Below, one piece after another: positions 33,124 to 45,106 of a stretch of DNA of 64,000 nt (positions are counted from its first letter, which is position 1; each line of letters starts with the position of its first letter). The notes below the pieces were generated by a model that was given only the letters and a program-made list of their open reading frames with translations, ran no database searches and was not told the DNA's origin. This DNA comes from Kalaharituber pfeilii (taxonomy: Eukaryota; Ascomycota; Pezizomycetes; Pezizales; Pezizaceae). The translations under genes and the position numbers were made by a program. The DNA is taken from NCBI GenBank assembly GCA_015179045.1, contig WHUZ01000025.1, positions 248,001 to 312,000 on the forward strand. The letters are read 5' to 3'.

Positions 33124-35208
33124 ATGCAACTGCTGTTGCTGCGAAACCTGCATCTGCTGCTGCGGAATCGGCGGAATCGGCGGCATCGGCGGCATCTGCA
33201 CCACCGAGGGCCCCATAAATGCCCACGCCGTGTCCTTCCCCGACCCCACATTCGCCCCACTCGGCACCCACATCTGTTGACTCTGAGTCTCCACTGTATC
33301 ACTCCACCTCACCTGCTGCTGCTGCCCTCCCCCTCTCTCTGCCTTAATATTCCCCTGCGACCCATGCCTCGACCCCGTCCCACTCACCACCGACGAGCTA
33401 CTGCTCCCCGGCTCCTTCCTCAGCGCCGTCACCAGCCCATTCAGCCTCCTCACAACATCCATACTCTCCTCCAATGCATCCGCCAGCGCCGCATTCTGGT
33501 CCTCTGTCAGCCTCTTCAGCGCCCCCGGCAGCACCTGTGCCAACCCAGTACTGATCGCCGCCGCCGTCACAGTCGGAGCCGTCACCCCATTCTTCCGATG
33601 ATGCTCCTGCACAACCTGCAACGAGCAAGTCGCTTCACACACGCGAATCTGCGCCTGCGATTGCAGGTCCAGCGACACCTTGATCAGCCCAACGACATCC
33701 GACAACGTCTGCACCGAGTCCCCAATCACATTGATAATCTCGACCGGCACCGAAATCCCCTCTGTATCCACATGCTGCGTGATCGTAATCTTGTTGGTCC
33801 CAATGTCGTCAAAAAACCTCCTAAACAGCTGACTCTGCAACGTCGATGGCGGGAGCTTGAAAATAACCTCGTACGCCTCGCGGATGACTTCCTCGAACTT
33901 GAATTTGAGACCCTTGATGAAATCCCCGATGACACGTTCAACCGCATCAGCATGGTCATTGGCACGCTTGACTTGCTCCACCCGCGCAGCCAATCCCCTA
34001 TCCTGCTCATCCACATGGAACCTCCGTTCCGCCTCCGTCGCAGGTGCATGGTTTCCTTGCATAAGGAGGGGTGAGACCGAGACTTGTAGATATCGCTGAT
34101 TCCGCTCCGACACCAATCCCTGCAGTACATGCTCATGCTCTTCCATCGACACATGCAACTTATTCAGCAAATCTACCGCCTCCAACAGGAGATAATAATG
34201 CATCGCCGTGCCGCTCGGCTGCGACTTTGACGCCGCGTCCGCAGCCGCAGCCGCAGTGTTCACCAGCCATATCTTGACCTCCTCGTACCACCTACCACCC
34301 AGAACCTCCAATTGACCCTTGACATCCTTATATGCAATCTCGACATAATCATTCTCAAAAACTTGGTAAAGTTGAGTCTCGAATTCGATCTGCCTCTGCG
34401 CTTCCTCCTGCTGGAACGTCTTGTCGAGTAGATCGGCCTCGTACGAGCCGCGATTGTAGTATACACCGATCTGCGCAGCGTGTTTCTGCTGTCGAGCAGC
34501 TTTTTCAGACTCATAATTTGCCTTGATCTGATTCGTCTTCGCCTCAAGTCGCCTTCGTGCATCGGCAAGGTAAGTATCAAGCGAGGGAGAATGTGTGGCC
34601 GTCTCCAGCGCTTGATAGGCCAACTGCAAAAACTGTGGAATCTCCGGCCCACCATCCGGACCTTTCATGAAATTCGTAATAACGGAAGACAGCGCCTTGG
34701 TATCGATCGGTCGGATGTTCTCCTTTTTCTTGCCAAGATAAAACGGTGTGGCACCAGGCTGTCCAATCTGACCGGCGTCTGAAATAGGGCCATGCCGCTC
34801 AGAATCTGCAACAGTGGAGGCATCATCGTCATCAAGCCTCTTTCTCGCACTTGGGTCAAGTCTGATTGCTGGAACACTAGGAATTGGTCTCGGCATTTGG
34901 AGCTCTAGATCCACCTTGGGAGCCTTTGCAACCTGGACGTATGTTGGTGTTGGAGACGGGGACCCCTGTGGTGGCTCGGGTGCTTCCGGTGGGGTTGTAT
35001 CATTGTCTCTGCGAATTTGAGTGTTGTCGAGATCAAAACTGACCTGATGATGATGCGAATGGTGATGAGAAGGATGATGATGGTGGTGAAGTGTCTGTAA
35101 TGGAGGACTGCTACTCGCACGCTCCTTTCCTTTATTCGCAGCAGTAATGAATGGTTCCAAACTCGCCGGTGGTGTGGTAGACCCGTCATCAATACGGACA
35201 ATTCTCGG
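31384..35208. repeat. Duplicated block L, copy C (part of the long Gln-rich gene)
   Basis: It is homologous to 2628-6441. At 35208 the match to copy A ends, and copy C continues into the 5' two thirds of the gene. Copy C is therefore the parental arrangement. Confidence 0.9.
31561..32566. other. 3' flank of the Gln-rich gene; no gene seen
   Basis: Presumed 3' UTR and intergenic sequence, similar to 2801-3765. G8/A6 homopolymers at about 32463-32476 differ from the A-only run in copies A and B. Confidence 0.55.
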
Positions 35209-38200
35209 CGGCGGTGGCAACGGCTGCATTCCGCTTCCCTTCGATTCCGGCTCCGGTCTTCTCATTGTTGTCGCGGGAGCAGGCATATCATCGTCATCCT
35301 CCGTCTCGTCCTCCGAATCCATCTCCGCCTCAGTCTCTGTGTCAAACGGATTCTTGAGCGAGGAGCTCCCTATATTTTTCGAACCAGGCTTGCCATCTCC
35401 CGCCAACCCAATATTTGCCTTCCCACCAACAGCGCTCGCAGGCGGAGGAGACACTACCTCACCCGTTCCACTTCCAGGGAGCGTCCCGTCACTCCTCCGT
35501 CTTCCAAACGACGCATTCGATTCTACAAAAACTCCAGATGAGCTCTCGGAACCTCCACTAAGCCTTCCGGTTTCGATTCCCATACCAGTATTGGCGGCAT
35601 TGGATGTCGCATGTCCTTTATCCATCCCCTTCTTTGGACCCAGCACAGCAATAAGTCTTCTCCGTTCAGCTTCCTCCTCCTCAACCCACTCATTCCACCT
35701 CCTCAATCTCTCCTTAGCAAGCGCACTCAGCCTCATATCCCGATCCGTACCATCTCCACTCAATCCAGAGGCCCAGGATACCCCTCTCGTGCTACTTGGT
35801 GCATCCTTCCCACTGATCAGCCTCTCCGCCTCCCCGCCGCAATTGCGTCTTCAGAGAGATACAAGGCAAAGTTATGCAAGCTCTTAATGTAGCTATTAGG
35901 AAGAACTTTATAGAGACTCTTGAGCGTGGTAAATAGCTTCTCCTCATTAGCACTAGCAGCTCTCGCTTGATCACGCTGTCCAGACTGCTGAGTTTTCTGC
36001 TGATGCACTGGACGATGCTGAAGCGGATGATGTTGGAAAAGCTCGGGAGAAGGCACTGCGCTCGGATTCGTAGTCGTTTCAATCTTATCAGGAGATTGGC
36101 TATGTGAGAGAATTTCTTCCGCTTTGACAAATGACCCCGTAGTGGTGTTAGTAGCCCCCGTATTTGACTTGGGAATCGAGGGTTGCTGTCCTGGTGGCTG
36201 GTACCCTTGACTTGGATATCCGATAGACGACACCGGAGAAACATGGCTCCACTCTTGAGAATTAACCGTATCTGTAGAAAACATCCTCTTCGGCGGCTCT
36301 CGTGTAGGTAGAACACTTCCAATTACACCTGGCTGCTTTGGTCTCTCTTGCATCTGTTGCTGTCCAGTACTCTCGGAGGACCTTCTATTAGGTATACCTG
36401 TAGTAGATGAGGTTGTAGTAGAGTGAGAGATAGGCGCTGGTCCAGCTACTGCAGCAGTCCCTCCTACCCACTGACCTCTCATTATACTTTCCCGTGTCGC
36501 TGTTTGGGTAGTGGAAGAGCCAGCGAGAGGCAGCGTAGTGGTAGACGAAGACGCTGACGATGGCTGCAGACCAGTGATTCGTGACGGATTTGGCTGGGAC
36601 TTCGAAGTGTATTGCGCATTGACATACCCTAGCGGAACATGAGTTGTAGGAGGGGATGCCTGGGGATTTCCGTGATGTAAAGTAGTTGGTTGGGGAACAT
36701 ATCCCTGATAGTGTGGTCGAGGCGGTGGCCCCTGAGTTTGCAATCCATTACCAGACGCTCCACTCCTCCCCTCTTCGCCAATCTTTCTCATAGGCCTATA
36801 TTCTGCTGGAATCGGATCAAGGTCAAATTCTCCATCATCACCCGCGCTCGATGGCCTCTCAATGCTTCCGCCGCTCTGATCCCTTCGCCCTTCCTCCTCC
36901 CTATCCCTCCGCGTATCTGCATTAGTCGTTCCAGAAAAGCCACCAAGGTCCATGTTTCCCAATCCTGCACTCGGGGGTCCAGCTCGTGGTACACCGCGTC
37001 TTTCACCCTCTTGCCCTCTCAAGAACCCAATCAATCCTCCGCGGGGAACTTGTCTTGCTGAACCCGGCATTCCTCTCAAGCTTGTCATAGTACTCGGCGC
37101 AGGTCCTGGTGCTCCATAATCCTCCTCCTCATTTTCCCGCCATCGGTTTGAAGTCGCACTGCTTGGCGCCCCCCAATAATAATAATCCGTACCGGGAGTG
37201 CTAGCTGTTGGTGGGGCACTAGGAGCAGGCGGAGGAGCTGGATGAGTAATAGGTGTAAGCAGAGCGCGATGTAACGCTGGGTTATTTGACGATAGGGTAA
37301 TAGGATCTCTTGTTCCGCCTCCCGTATTATGCGAGAACGCGTTCGGAGACAACGGACCGCCAGCGGCACTAGGTGGATTTTGGACTATTTGCGGCGAATG
37401 CTGAATTTGTATATTGCTTGTGTCAATAGCCATTCCTCCGCTCCTACCTAACCCGCTCGGCTGCGCAAATCTCAATTGTTGAGGTGGACGATGTGTTGCA
37501 GATCCAAGAGGCGGCTGTTGGTGGTCATAGTGATGCTCCCTGTCACGTTGCTCTCGTTCCCGCTCACGATCCCGCTCACGATCCCTCGAGCTTACACCAG
37601 CGCTTCCACGGTCTGATCCAGACCCAGCATTCGAAGGACCACTGTTAGGAGGAGGCGGATTTTGGGAAGGAAACGGAGGAGGTGAATACAGACTACCTTT
37701 GCCACTACGTGCAGTACCAGCTGATCCCGGCGCAGCTGTACCTGTTATGCTTCCATGCGGACTTCCTACGGGCACCGACGATTGGGGTGAGGTATGGTGG
37801 TGAAGGTTGTTTAAGTGCGGAGATCCCTGATCATTCTGCCGGTGCTGCACAGGAGGGTAATGGGGTGACGAGCTAGTAGCGGGGCCCTGAGAAGCGTGAA
37901 TATGAGGGGAGGATTTTGCAGAAATCTGGTTATTCCTTTGGGACTGTGGTTGCTGCTGCTGTGCTTCGGTCTGCTGCAAGTTTTGTGGAAAGTAACTTCC
38001 CGCAGATTGTTGATGGGAGCCAACGGGCGGAAGCGGGAAAAACGAGGGAGAAGGCTGCCTATGTGTAGCGTTAGATGAAGAAGCCGCAATGACTGAAGAA
38101 AGACTAGTAGTTGATGAATTCATTGCATTGTACGTCTGGGACTGCTGTGTCAGACTGCTCGTGGACGCCGAAAACTGTGACTCGTAGTTTGCTGGGCTTT

Positions 38201-39369
38201 GATTCTGAGGAGCTTTAGGTGGCGGAGGCAATGGACCAGTAGCTGATCCAGCCCCAAACGGGGATGTTTGATGCTGCTGTTGCTGATGCTGCTGCTGTTG
38301 CTGATGCTGACTAGGAGGTTGGTATCCCTGGCCTGGCGGAGTTGGTCTCGCAATAACCCCTGCGTTGGACCCCCCGCTTGGAGGTGCACCAGTTGACGGG
38401 TTCGATCCTCCGGCAGTATTCTGAATAGCACCCAGTGGATGATTCACCTCATTCCAGAAACCTCCAGGGTTCGACATTTTCGATACCCCGCTCTCCGCAG
38501 TCGAATTCGCCGCACTAAACGCGGTCCCAAAGGTGCCACGAGCGTTCAAGCCCGTGGACGTCGACGAATGCTCATTTCCAGGGGTTACTTTCGTATTTCC
38601 AGCCGTATGCGACGTCATAAAGTGATCTTGCGGCGGTCGGGAGTTTTGTGATTCAGATTGTGTCTGCATTTGTTGCGATAGCAGGGATGCATAAAGTGCA
38701 TCCGCTTGCTGAGGGGGTATCGATTGCTGTTGTTGCTGCTGGCTCTGAGATATACTAAAGTTCTGAGAATGCGACTGCGACTGCGGCTGCTGCTGTAACG
38801 ACGGCTGGAAATACTTGTCGGTCAGTATCCCAACAGTTTCAAAAATCTGCGAAAATAAAACTCACGACAGGACTTTGATTATGCTGCTGATACGAGTGTC
38901 CCGATGACGATGTTGGAGCAGAACCTGTTGACGAACCAAAGCTATTCTGACTGTGTAGTGTGGATGGATTAAAGTTTCCCTGATTACCTCGTCCTTGATT
39001 ACTAGTCGGCGGAGACTGCTGATGAGATTTCTGCTGCTGCTGCTGCTGCGAAGGTTGGTAACTGTCCAAATCAACTCCGCCGCCCAGAGTCGATCCCGAG
39101 CTTTGTGACTTGAACCCAGGAGCCTGTGATGAGAATTCTAAAAACGATGAAATGGATTCTTTATGTGTGGCAGTATTGAGTTGCTGATTGGACTGAGATT
39201 GGTGCGGAGCTGGTAAACCCTGGTTCCGTTGCTGCTGATGCTTCTGTTGCTGGGGGCTTTGCTGAAGCTGCTGTTGCTGTTGATGTTGCTGTTGCTGCTG
39301 CTGCTGCTGTTGCTGCTGTTGCGGCGGATGTGCGAGGGGGTGAGGAATATTAGAGGTTGAGGAGGCCAT
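32567..39369 (-). CDS. Large Gln/Pro/Ser-rich protein of unknown function, about 2228 aa if one frame break is discounted
   Basis: Exon 1 is 39369-38866 (168 codons, starts MASSTSNIPHPLAHPP, rich in poly-Gln). A 61-base intron (38805-38865) follows, then a long exon from 38804 to 32977. A 56-base intron (32921-32976, branch ACTAAC) precedes the last exon at 32920-32567. The long exon is open except for one frame change at the G4 run 35832-35835. Adding one base there gives 5829 bases, an exact multiple of three, joining AIAAG to EAERLISGKD. I do not recognise the family. Visible parts are a disordered Gln/Ser/Pro N-terminal half, a short ordered motif (EEKLFTTLKSLYKVLPNSYI) before the break, a His-rich run near 1410, a long alpha-helical region at about 1550-1900, and a Gln/Ala/Gly-rich C-terminus. 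The composition suggests a nuclear scaffold or transcription-related protein, but that is inference. The left copy (3766-6441) is a truncated duplicate. Confidence 0.75.
35832..35835 (-). other. Single-base frame break in a G4 run of the Gln-rich gene
   Basis: Upstream the frame ends LSEDAIAAGRRRG-stop. The downstream frame continues through EAERLISGKDAPSS. No usable intron explains the shift. One missing G in the run (CCCC on the plus strand) would account for it exactly. Confidence 0.7.
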
Positions 39370-41217
39370 GATTTCGCCTGTCGTGCAGAGTTCTTCTACA
39401 ACAACCCCATGGAATCAGTTAGCCAAACTAGAGGACTGCACGTCAACATACGTGTTCATAGCAGGAAAAAAAAAAAACGCTTGACATATGTAATAGCAAG
39501 TGCAATGACGCACAAACAGCACAAATGCAGGGAGGGAGAAAAAAAAAAAAAAAAAAAAAAAAAAGGGAATCGAACAAAAGAGTCTACAGCAAAAACACAC
39601 TCACTCAGGCTCCTAGACCCTTTCTTCCGTTGCAATTTGCCCAACAATTCGAAGCCGCGGCGATGCTCAGGATGAAGATGATGAAGATGGGGAGTAGTCG
39701 GTCGCTTTCTGTTTTTTGTTTTTGATCAAATGTTTCAACCGGGTGAATCTGCGGCTGAAGCACAGACGGGGAAGGGGGTATCAAAGTCGAGGGAGGCGGG
39801 TCACGAAGCGGGGTGCCAACTGAATGGATGCTGGATGGAACGCCGATATGCTAGCTAATGCAAATGATGCTGTTTGGTCGGATGCTACGAAGAAGAGAAA
39901 ACGTTAGCCATCCTCACAGATCGTAACGCGCTGCTGCCAGAGATGGGGATGAGGGATGCCAGCACGCCACGGCCGCTCGGGCGCTCATGCACTGCAATGA
40001 AAAAAGTCCCTCCAGGCCATCCACCCTCCCGCATGCGCGACACGGTTCAGAAGAAAATGGTCCCGCTCGCGCAAGCTGCGACCGATCCCCTGAACCATGC
40101 ATGCTGCGCAGATGAACAAGTTCCGCATCGGCGCGCATCCATCCACCATGGCGCCCGGTGCCGTGAGCACCAAGAGAACACGGGAGTGCAACACAGCAGC
40201 AGAGCCCAAACCCCCCCCAAATAGAGAGCCTCCCCTTCCCCGCGAAATCATTCGCCCGACATAGTGATGTTACAAGTTTGCCTTTTGTGTAATGTTTTAC
40301 AGGCTTCCCGTGTTCAACCCCCGTGCAATTCTTTTCCCTCGCAAATGAAAAAAAAAAAACGAAAGAGAAAAAAAAAAGAATAAAATTAAAATGTGGGCCA
40401 ATGAATAAGTCGCGCAGCGTAGGGAGGGGGAGGTGGGGAGGTGGTGGTGGTGGGGAGGGGTGTTGGCGCGGGGCCAGACGTGTCCAAACGCCCAATGATA
40501 GCTGCGGCCGCCACACTTGCAACTTTCAAAAGCACTTACCGAGAATCCTATTTGCTGCCTGTGCTATCAATCACACAAGCTTATTCCCGTCCCCAACCGA
40601 AATAGTGTATATCGCTGCGGCTCTCTCTGCTGTCTCTGTCTCTCTTTCTAGCCTATCGTCGTTGCGCAAAATAAAAAGACCGCAAAAGCTCATTAATGGG
40701 TGTCAATGGGGAAAAAACCAAAAAGTAAAACAGCCCAGCAAAAGTAAAAGCCTCCTCAAAACGATATGGTATCCAAAAATATGCGTGTCGTGCTTGAGAT
40801 GGGAAGTGATGGTTGGCACGAGAAAGAGAGGGAGGGGGGACTTCAACAATGTAAAAATTATAACGAAAGTCAAACAATGCCACAGTAAAAAAATAAAATA
40901 AAATTAAAAATAAAATAAAATTGGACGCCCTTTCGTTGCGGTAAATCGTGGCTCTCTGTGGACGACAGCTCCTTCTTCCGTATACTTTTTGTTCGTTCGT
41001 TGCGTCTTCGTTTCGCGTTCCTGTCCGTTCACTCGCGCTCGCTCGCTTGTCGTATCGCTGGTCTTTCCTCCACGTTAGTCGGCGCTGAAAGTGCCTCCCG
41101 GGTGTGCAGATGGGGATGGGATGGGATGGGATGGGATGGGATAGGATGGGATGGGGATCGAAGCCGGCCTGTGGCTGTTGGTTGTGTTTGAGCAGCTAAG
41201 TAGATAGCAGCGTTCCG
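39370..41217. other. Upstream region of the Gln-rich gene with simple repeats
   Basis: Holds an A run of about 25 bases at 39540-39563, CT/GA-biased stretches, a GGT/GGGGA-rich tract at 40425-40465, and a GGGAT microsatellite at about 41110-41150. No conserved coding region was recognised. Open frames here are low-complexity. Confidence 0.5.
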
Positions 41218-42203
41218 TTACGTCCTGACGACGAGGGGCTCAGTTGACTCTGAGTCGCAGCAGTTGTCGTCGTCGGGTGTAGAGGAGGGGTGAGGGGGGG
41301 TGGTGGGGGGTGGGGGGGTGCTGAGGGACATACTAAACTTTCTCCCAACGACGTGGCCGGGCGTTAGCTGACTAGTGACGAATCCGAATCCGACTCCGAT
41401 AAGAAGGGGTGGGATCCGCCGCACAAAAGGGCAAAGGCTGCTCTGAGGGGGCAAAGAGGGGACGGGTGGTGGTGGTGGTGGGAGGTCGGCGGGCGGGAGG
41501 GGAGGGGAGGGGAGGGGAGGGGAGGGGCCAAGCCGTGCCCTGATCAGCAAGAGGACCCAGCCTACACCCCCGCCGCTAACTAGGAGGGGGATCGCCTGGG
41601 CGCCCGCGCAGGCTGGGTGCGGGGCTAGTCCCATCTGGCAGCCCGGTTTCGTTGCCCCCCGGCAGCAAGCCAATGGCACCGCTCCACAACAAACAAAAAA
41701 AAAAGTGAAGGGAAAAAAAAAAAGACCTCAAACCCAGCAAAACAGTCCCCCCCAATTGAGCTGCAGTTTGACGGCTGATGCCAAGAATAGCAACAAAAAC
41801 AGGTGAGGGGGCCCTGCCTGCTTCACTCACCCCTCACAAAAAACTGAGCGCACGCGCAAAATACTTACATGGCAAATGGTCGCTGCTGCGAGATGACGAC
41901 TTGAAGCACATGCCACTTTACTTTCTAGACAGCCTATGTACTAGAGGAGATGCGTCTCACACCATTGACCTAAGACGCAATACAGTCTTTTAGAAGCTCT
42001 TCCAATACTATTAGAAAAAAAAAAAAAAAAAACATTTTACCTATTTTTTTTTTTTTTTTTTTATTTTTTGATGGCAGCCTCGATTCCCATCCTCTAGAGT
42101 AACTTATCCTCCTAGCCTTAACTAACAAAAAAAATCCATATTCTAACATTCGAGAGATCGTCAGTTGGATATGACGATTTTGATGCGCTGGCCGCCGCCG
42201 CCA

Positions 42204-42235
<32 letters not shown>

Positions 42236-42667
42236 TTATGAGTAATAGATGGTTATGATACCAAGCGGCAGGGCTCCGGCTGCAGTAGGGTACGCTACGC
42301 TGTGGCCCTTACTTTTCATTTTTTGGCACGACCCTGGACCAAAACTACAGGGAATAGCTAATTGGAAGCTCGAAGCTTTGGTCACCACAAATTCACAAGG
42401 TCCCATTCTGTGCCTTTATGTAATCATGAGATATCATGAAATACAATACAATATAGACTGGAAAACTGCCAGATGATAAAAACAAAAGCAACGGAATAAA
42501 AATACAGTATATATTTGCATGTGTCCAAGTCGCAAAAACCCAGTGATCTCCTCTCAAGAGACGCGACGGAAAATACCCTTTTCGTTCTAATATAAACCGA
42601 AAAACCCGCCATACAAAATCCGTTGAGGTTATGGAAGTATCATAGGTGGCACTCCTAGTTGTTGCTT
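41218..42667. other. Gene-poor region with G-rich and A/T simple repeats
   Basis: A GGGGA array at about 41496-41527, G-rich runs at 41290-41325, and A/T runs at 42015-42032, 42044-42068 and 42204-42230. I see no reliable gene. Confidence 0.5.
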
Positions 42668-42982
42668 TCACGCTTGTGGGTGTGAATGAGTCGAACCCTT
42701 GCGCACTAGGCAGGTCTTGCAACGCTGTTCGCTCGCGATGAAGTCATCAGCATTTTCCAGAAGTACTCCACACCGACACGTCCGGGCCTTACCTTAATCA
42801 ATTAGCATCGAACGGCATCCGCACCGGGTACGAGTGGGTCAACTCTGTATCATAATACACACACGGATGTTAGTCATGGCATGAGACTAGCCATAGTTAT
42901 TTGCGGCAAAAAGGAATACCTCTAGCATATTATTGACGCCCGGAAAATAAAGTCCTTGCCACAAAGCATACATACTGAAAAC

Positions 42983-43014
<32 letters not shown>

Positions 43015-43272
43015 ATCGTGGACTTACTCAACGGCAGAATGCCCCGTAACTCCTCTCACGCCGGAAGACCCGGTTATGTCAACTTGCAAACGTGGGTTAA
43101 AGTATTTCTCTGCCTGAACCAGGGCTCTGGCGGCGTCAAGGGCGGCAGCTGCATCCACGCTGCCGTCATCCGCGAGCGTGGTTCGCCAGGGATAGCTTAT
43201 CGCACGCGCTAGCTCGCGCGAGAAGCGTGCGCAGCTAGGGCCGCTGCACCAATATGATGCCCTGAACCGCAT
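42668..43272 (-). CDS. Hypothetical small spliced protein, about 145 aa, Cys-containing C-terminus
   Basis: The proposed exons are 43272-43028, 42974-42920, 42842-42825 and 42787-42668. Phases join exactly and give 146 codons including the stop. The protein starts MRFRASYWCSGPSCARFSRE, has an Ala/Asp-rich helical middle, and continues through SAVEDMYALWQGLYFPG. It ends with CRC plus CKTC within about 25 residues, a spacing that could bind zinc. The last intron (38 bases) is short and is the weakest part of the model. An additional 5' exon is possible, since open sequence continues to about 43638. I do not recognise the family. It could be a lineage-specific gene. Confidence 0.42.
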
Positions 43273-43704
43273 TCTCTTGCCCGAAACTGGAAAACGGTTT
43301 TTTTTGTCAGCGCAAAAAAATATTGCAGCAGAGGTGGGAAAAGAGCAGGGTATTACCGAGACTCTGTAGTGCTCAAAAGGGCGAGCACTGTAGCGAATGT
43401 AGCAAATGAATCGGTTCATTCTGCTCTTGTATATAGTAGAAAAACATAATTTCAAAGAACGATTGAGAAAGGGCGCCTGTAACAGAAATAATATCACCCC
43501 AGCAACCACGCCTAGGTCAATCGAGCTTACACCTAGTAGAAGAAATGAATAACCGGAGAATTCCCGCTGGTCTATCAAAAGAGAACCCTCCGCCTTTATA
43601 AGCATATGCTGGTGCAAGACCATAGCTTTCTCTCCCATAAAATCAAAAGTAACAAATAAATTGACCGCACTCTTCTTTATTCGCGGGAGTCTGCAACAGT
43701 CTGA
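43273..43704. other. Upstream of the small Cys-containing gene
   Basis: Open sequence on the minus strand with two intron-like stretches (43287-43356 and one near 43475-43535). It may hold 5' exons, but phases do not join cleanly from the nearest ATG at 43417-43419. Confidence 0.35.
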
Positions 43705-44000
43705 TTAGCCATCTTCAGATATATCATGATTAGCCTGGGATAGAGTAAACGCGTTCATATTTTCTTTTGAAACTGAATCCGGTGTTTTGCTATGACAGCC
43801 CCAGTTAAATACTCCCCAACGCTTTAAGATTATATGGTGCGCTGTCGATTCATCCTTGATGTTTATTCTCCGAGTAACGCACTCATATATGGGAAGAAAT
43901 AGTTTTATGTAGAGACCAATCCACCCCCTCCCGTAGTAATTGTAAGGTTGTCGCGGCACCCCGTACCGTATAAGCCAAGAAGCAAGGGACCCTGTGAAGT
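43705..44000 (-). CDS. Possible terminal exon of an unrecognised gene
   Basis: A good acceptor (tttgttacttcacag, near 43992 on the minus strand) is followed by about 95 open codons ending HDISEDG-stop at 43705. The text is non-repetitive (SLASWLIRYGVPRQPYNYYG). I could not find a convincing upstream exon. It could equally be a chance frame or a gene remnant. Confidence 0.25.
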
Positions 44001-44872
44001 AACAAAAATAGAAGGTTTGTGTCAGGAACCATGCAAATTTCTCACAAAGGAGATAGATGTTCAGTCATGCTATATCATAGCTAAAGTATGAAGATCAGCT
44101 CCAAGCATTGTATGATACTACATTTGGTTAAGCTTCCCAATCTCAAACGAAGTCATACCGTAGTTGTCGGATCGACTCCATCGGAAACTGGAAACCAGGA
44201 TCAATGCAGTTTTAACTTATGCCAGGATTAAAAGCTGCGCCAAGCTTTAATCTTAGGAAACCCGTGGGAGCAGTTTCAACATTTACGTAACTCAAGGGGA
44301 ACTCTCATACTTATATGCACACTCGGGGTCTCATCTTGATCCTGGGCTTGATAATGTCAGTGGCGAGTGTATAAGGAATAGTGGAGAGTGAGGAATAAGC
44401 TTAAGACACCTGCAGGCAGAGAGCACTGGAGAGTAAGTTCTTCAGTATAGGGTGCCAACACCATAAGCGATTCCTCCTTGGCAATTTGAAGACAGGGCGA
44501 AGATAGTAGGCGTAGTGCATTTGAAGGCAGTAAGCTCTGTTATCATAAAGGAAATGGACCAACGATGGAATCTGTTAAAGACGTATGGTCGTATGGAGAT
44601 GGCGTCAATTTAATACGCTTGCAATCGTAAACTACGCCCAATGCTGGTCAATAATATGTATTAAAGTCCGTACCCCCCCTTCAACTTTTAAAGATACTAG
44701 ACCAGTAGCAACATGCAATAATGTTTTGCTTTAAAAGGGAATCGCTAGGCAGTTATAGTAATAAGTAAGAACTTATTGTCTAGATTCTAGATCAAATAGA
44801 AAAACAATTCAGTCTCAATGCGAGAATATTCAAAAAAAACAAAAAAACACTAACAGCTCGAAAAATCCATTA
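44001..44872. other. Intergenic; nothing recognised
   Basis: AT-rich sequence without long open frames or repeats that I can identify. Confidence 0.5.
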
Positions 44873-45106
44873 TCCCTTCAACTGGTGAGTCTTGCATTAG
44901 TGGCCCTTGGCGATGATTAAGCATATAGTTTTCCCTACGAAGTTAGTTGTATTCTGGTTACGAGACTAAGTTGTATTCACTCTTCAGGTAGCAACCACAC
45001 CTAAGTAGAAAACTTCTTGAATAAGCACAAAGCCACGAAGTTGAATTTGACAACATTGCCAAGGGCCACTAATGCAAAGCTAGTTGAGTCTCACCAGTTG
45101 AAGGGA
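44873..45106. mobile_element. MITE-like element, 234 bp, TA target duplication
   Basis: The ends are inverted repeats starting TCCCTTCAACTGGTGAG, with TA on both sides (44871-44872 and 45107-45108). The inverted match continues about 50 bp through ttgcattagtggcccttgg, apart from an 11-base gap in the left arm. There is no coding capacity. This fits a non-autonomous Tc1/mariner-type element. Confidence 0.8.

Noticed and set aside
41105..41155. GGGAT repeat as an internal telomere tract
   Set aside because: The unit is GGGAT rather than the usual fungal TTAGGG, the tract is short, and similar G-rich microsatellites lie nearby.
42670..42760. tRNA-like B box (gggttcgactc on the minus strand)
   Set aside because: No A box or cloverleaf could be formed with it. 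The bases fall in the last exon of the small Cys-containing gene model.
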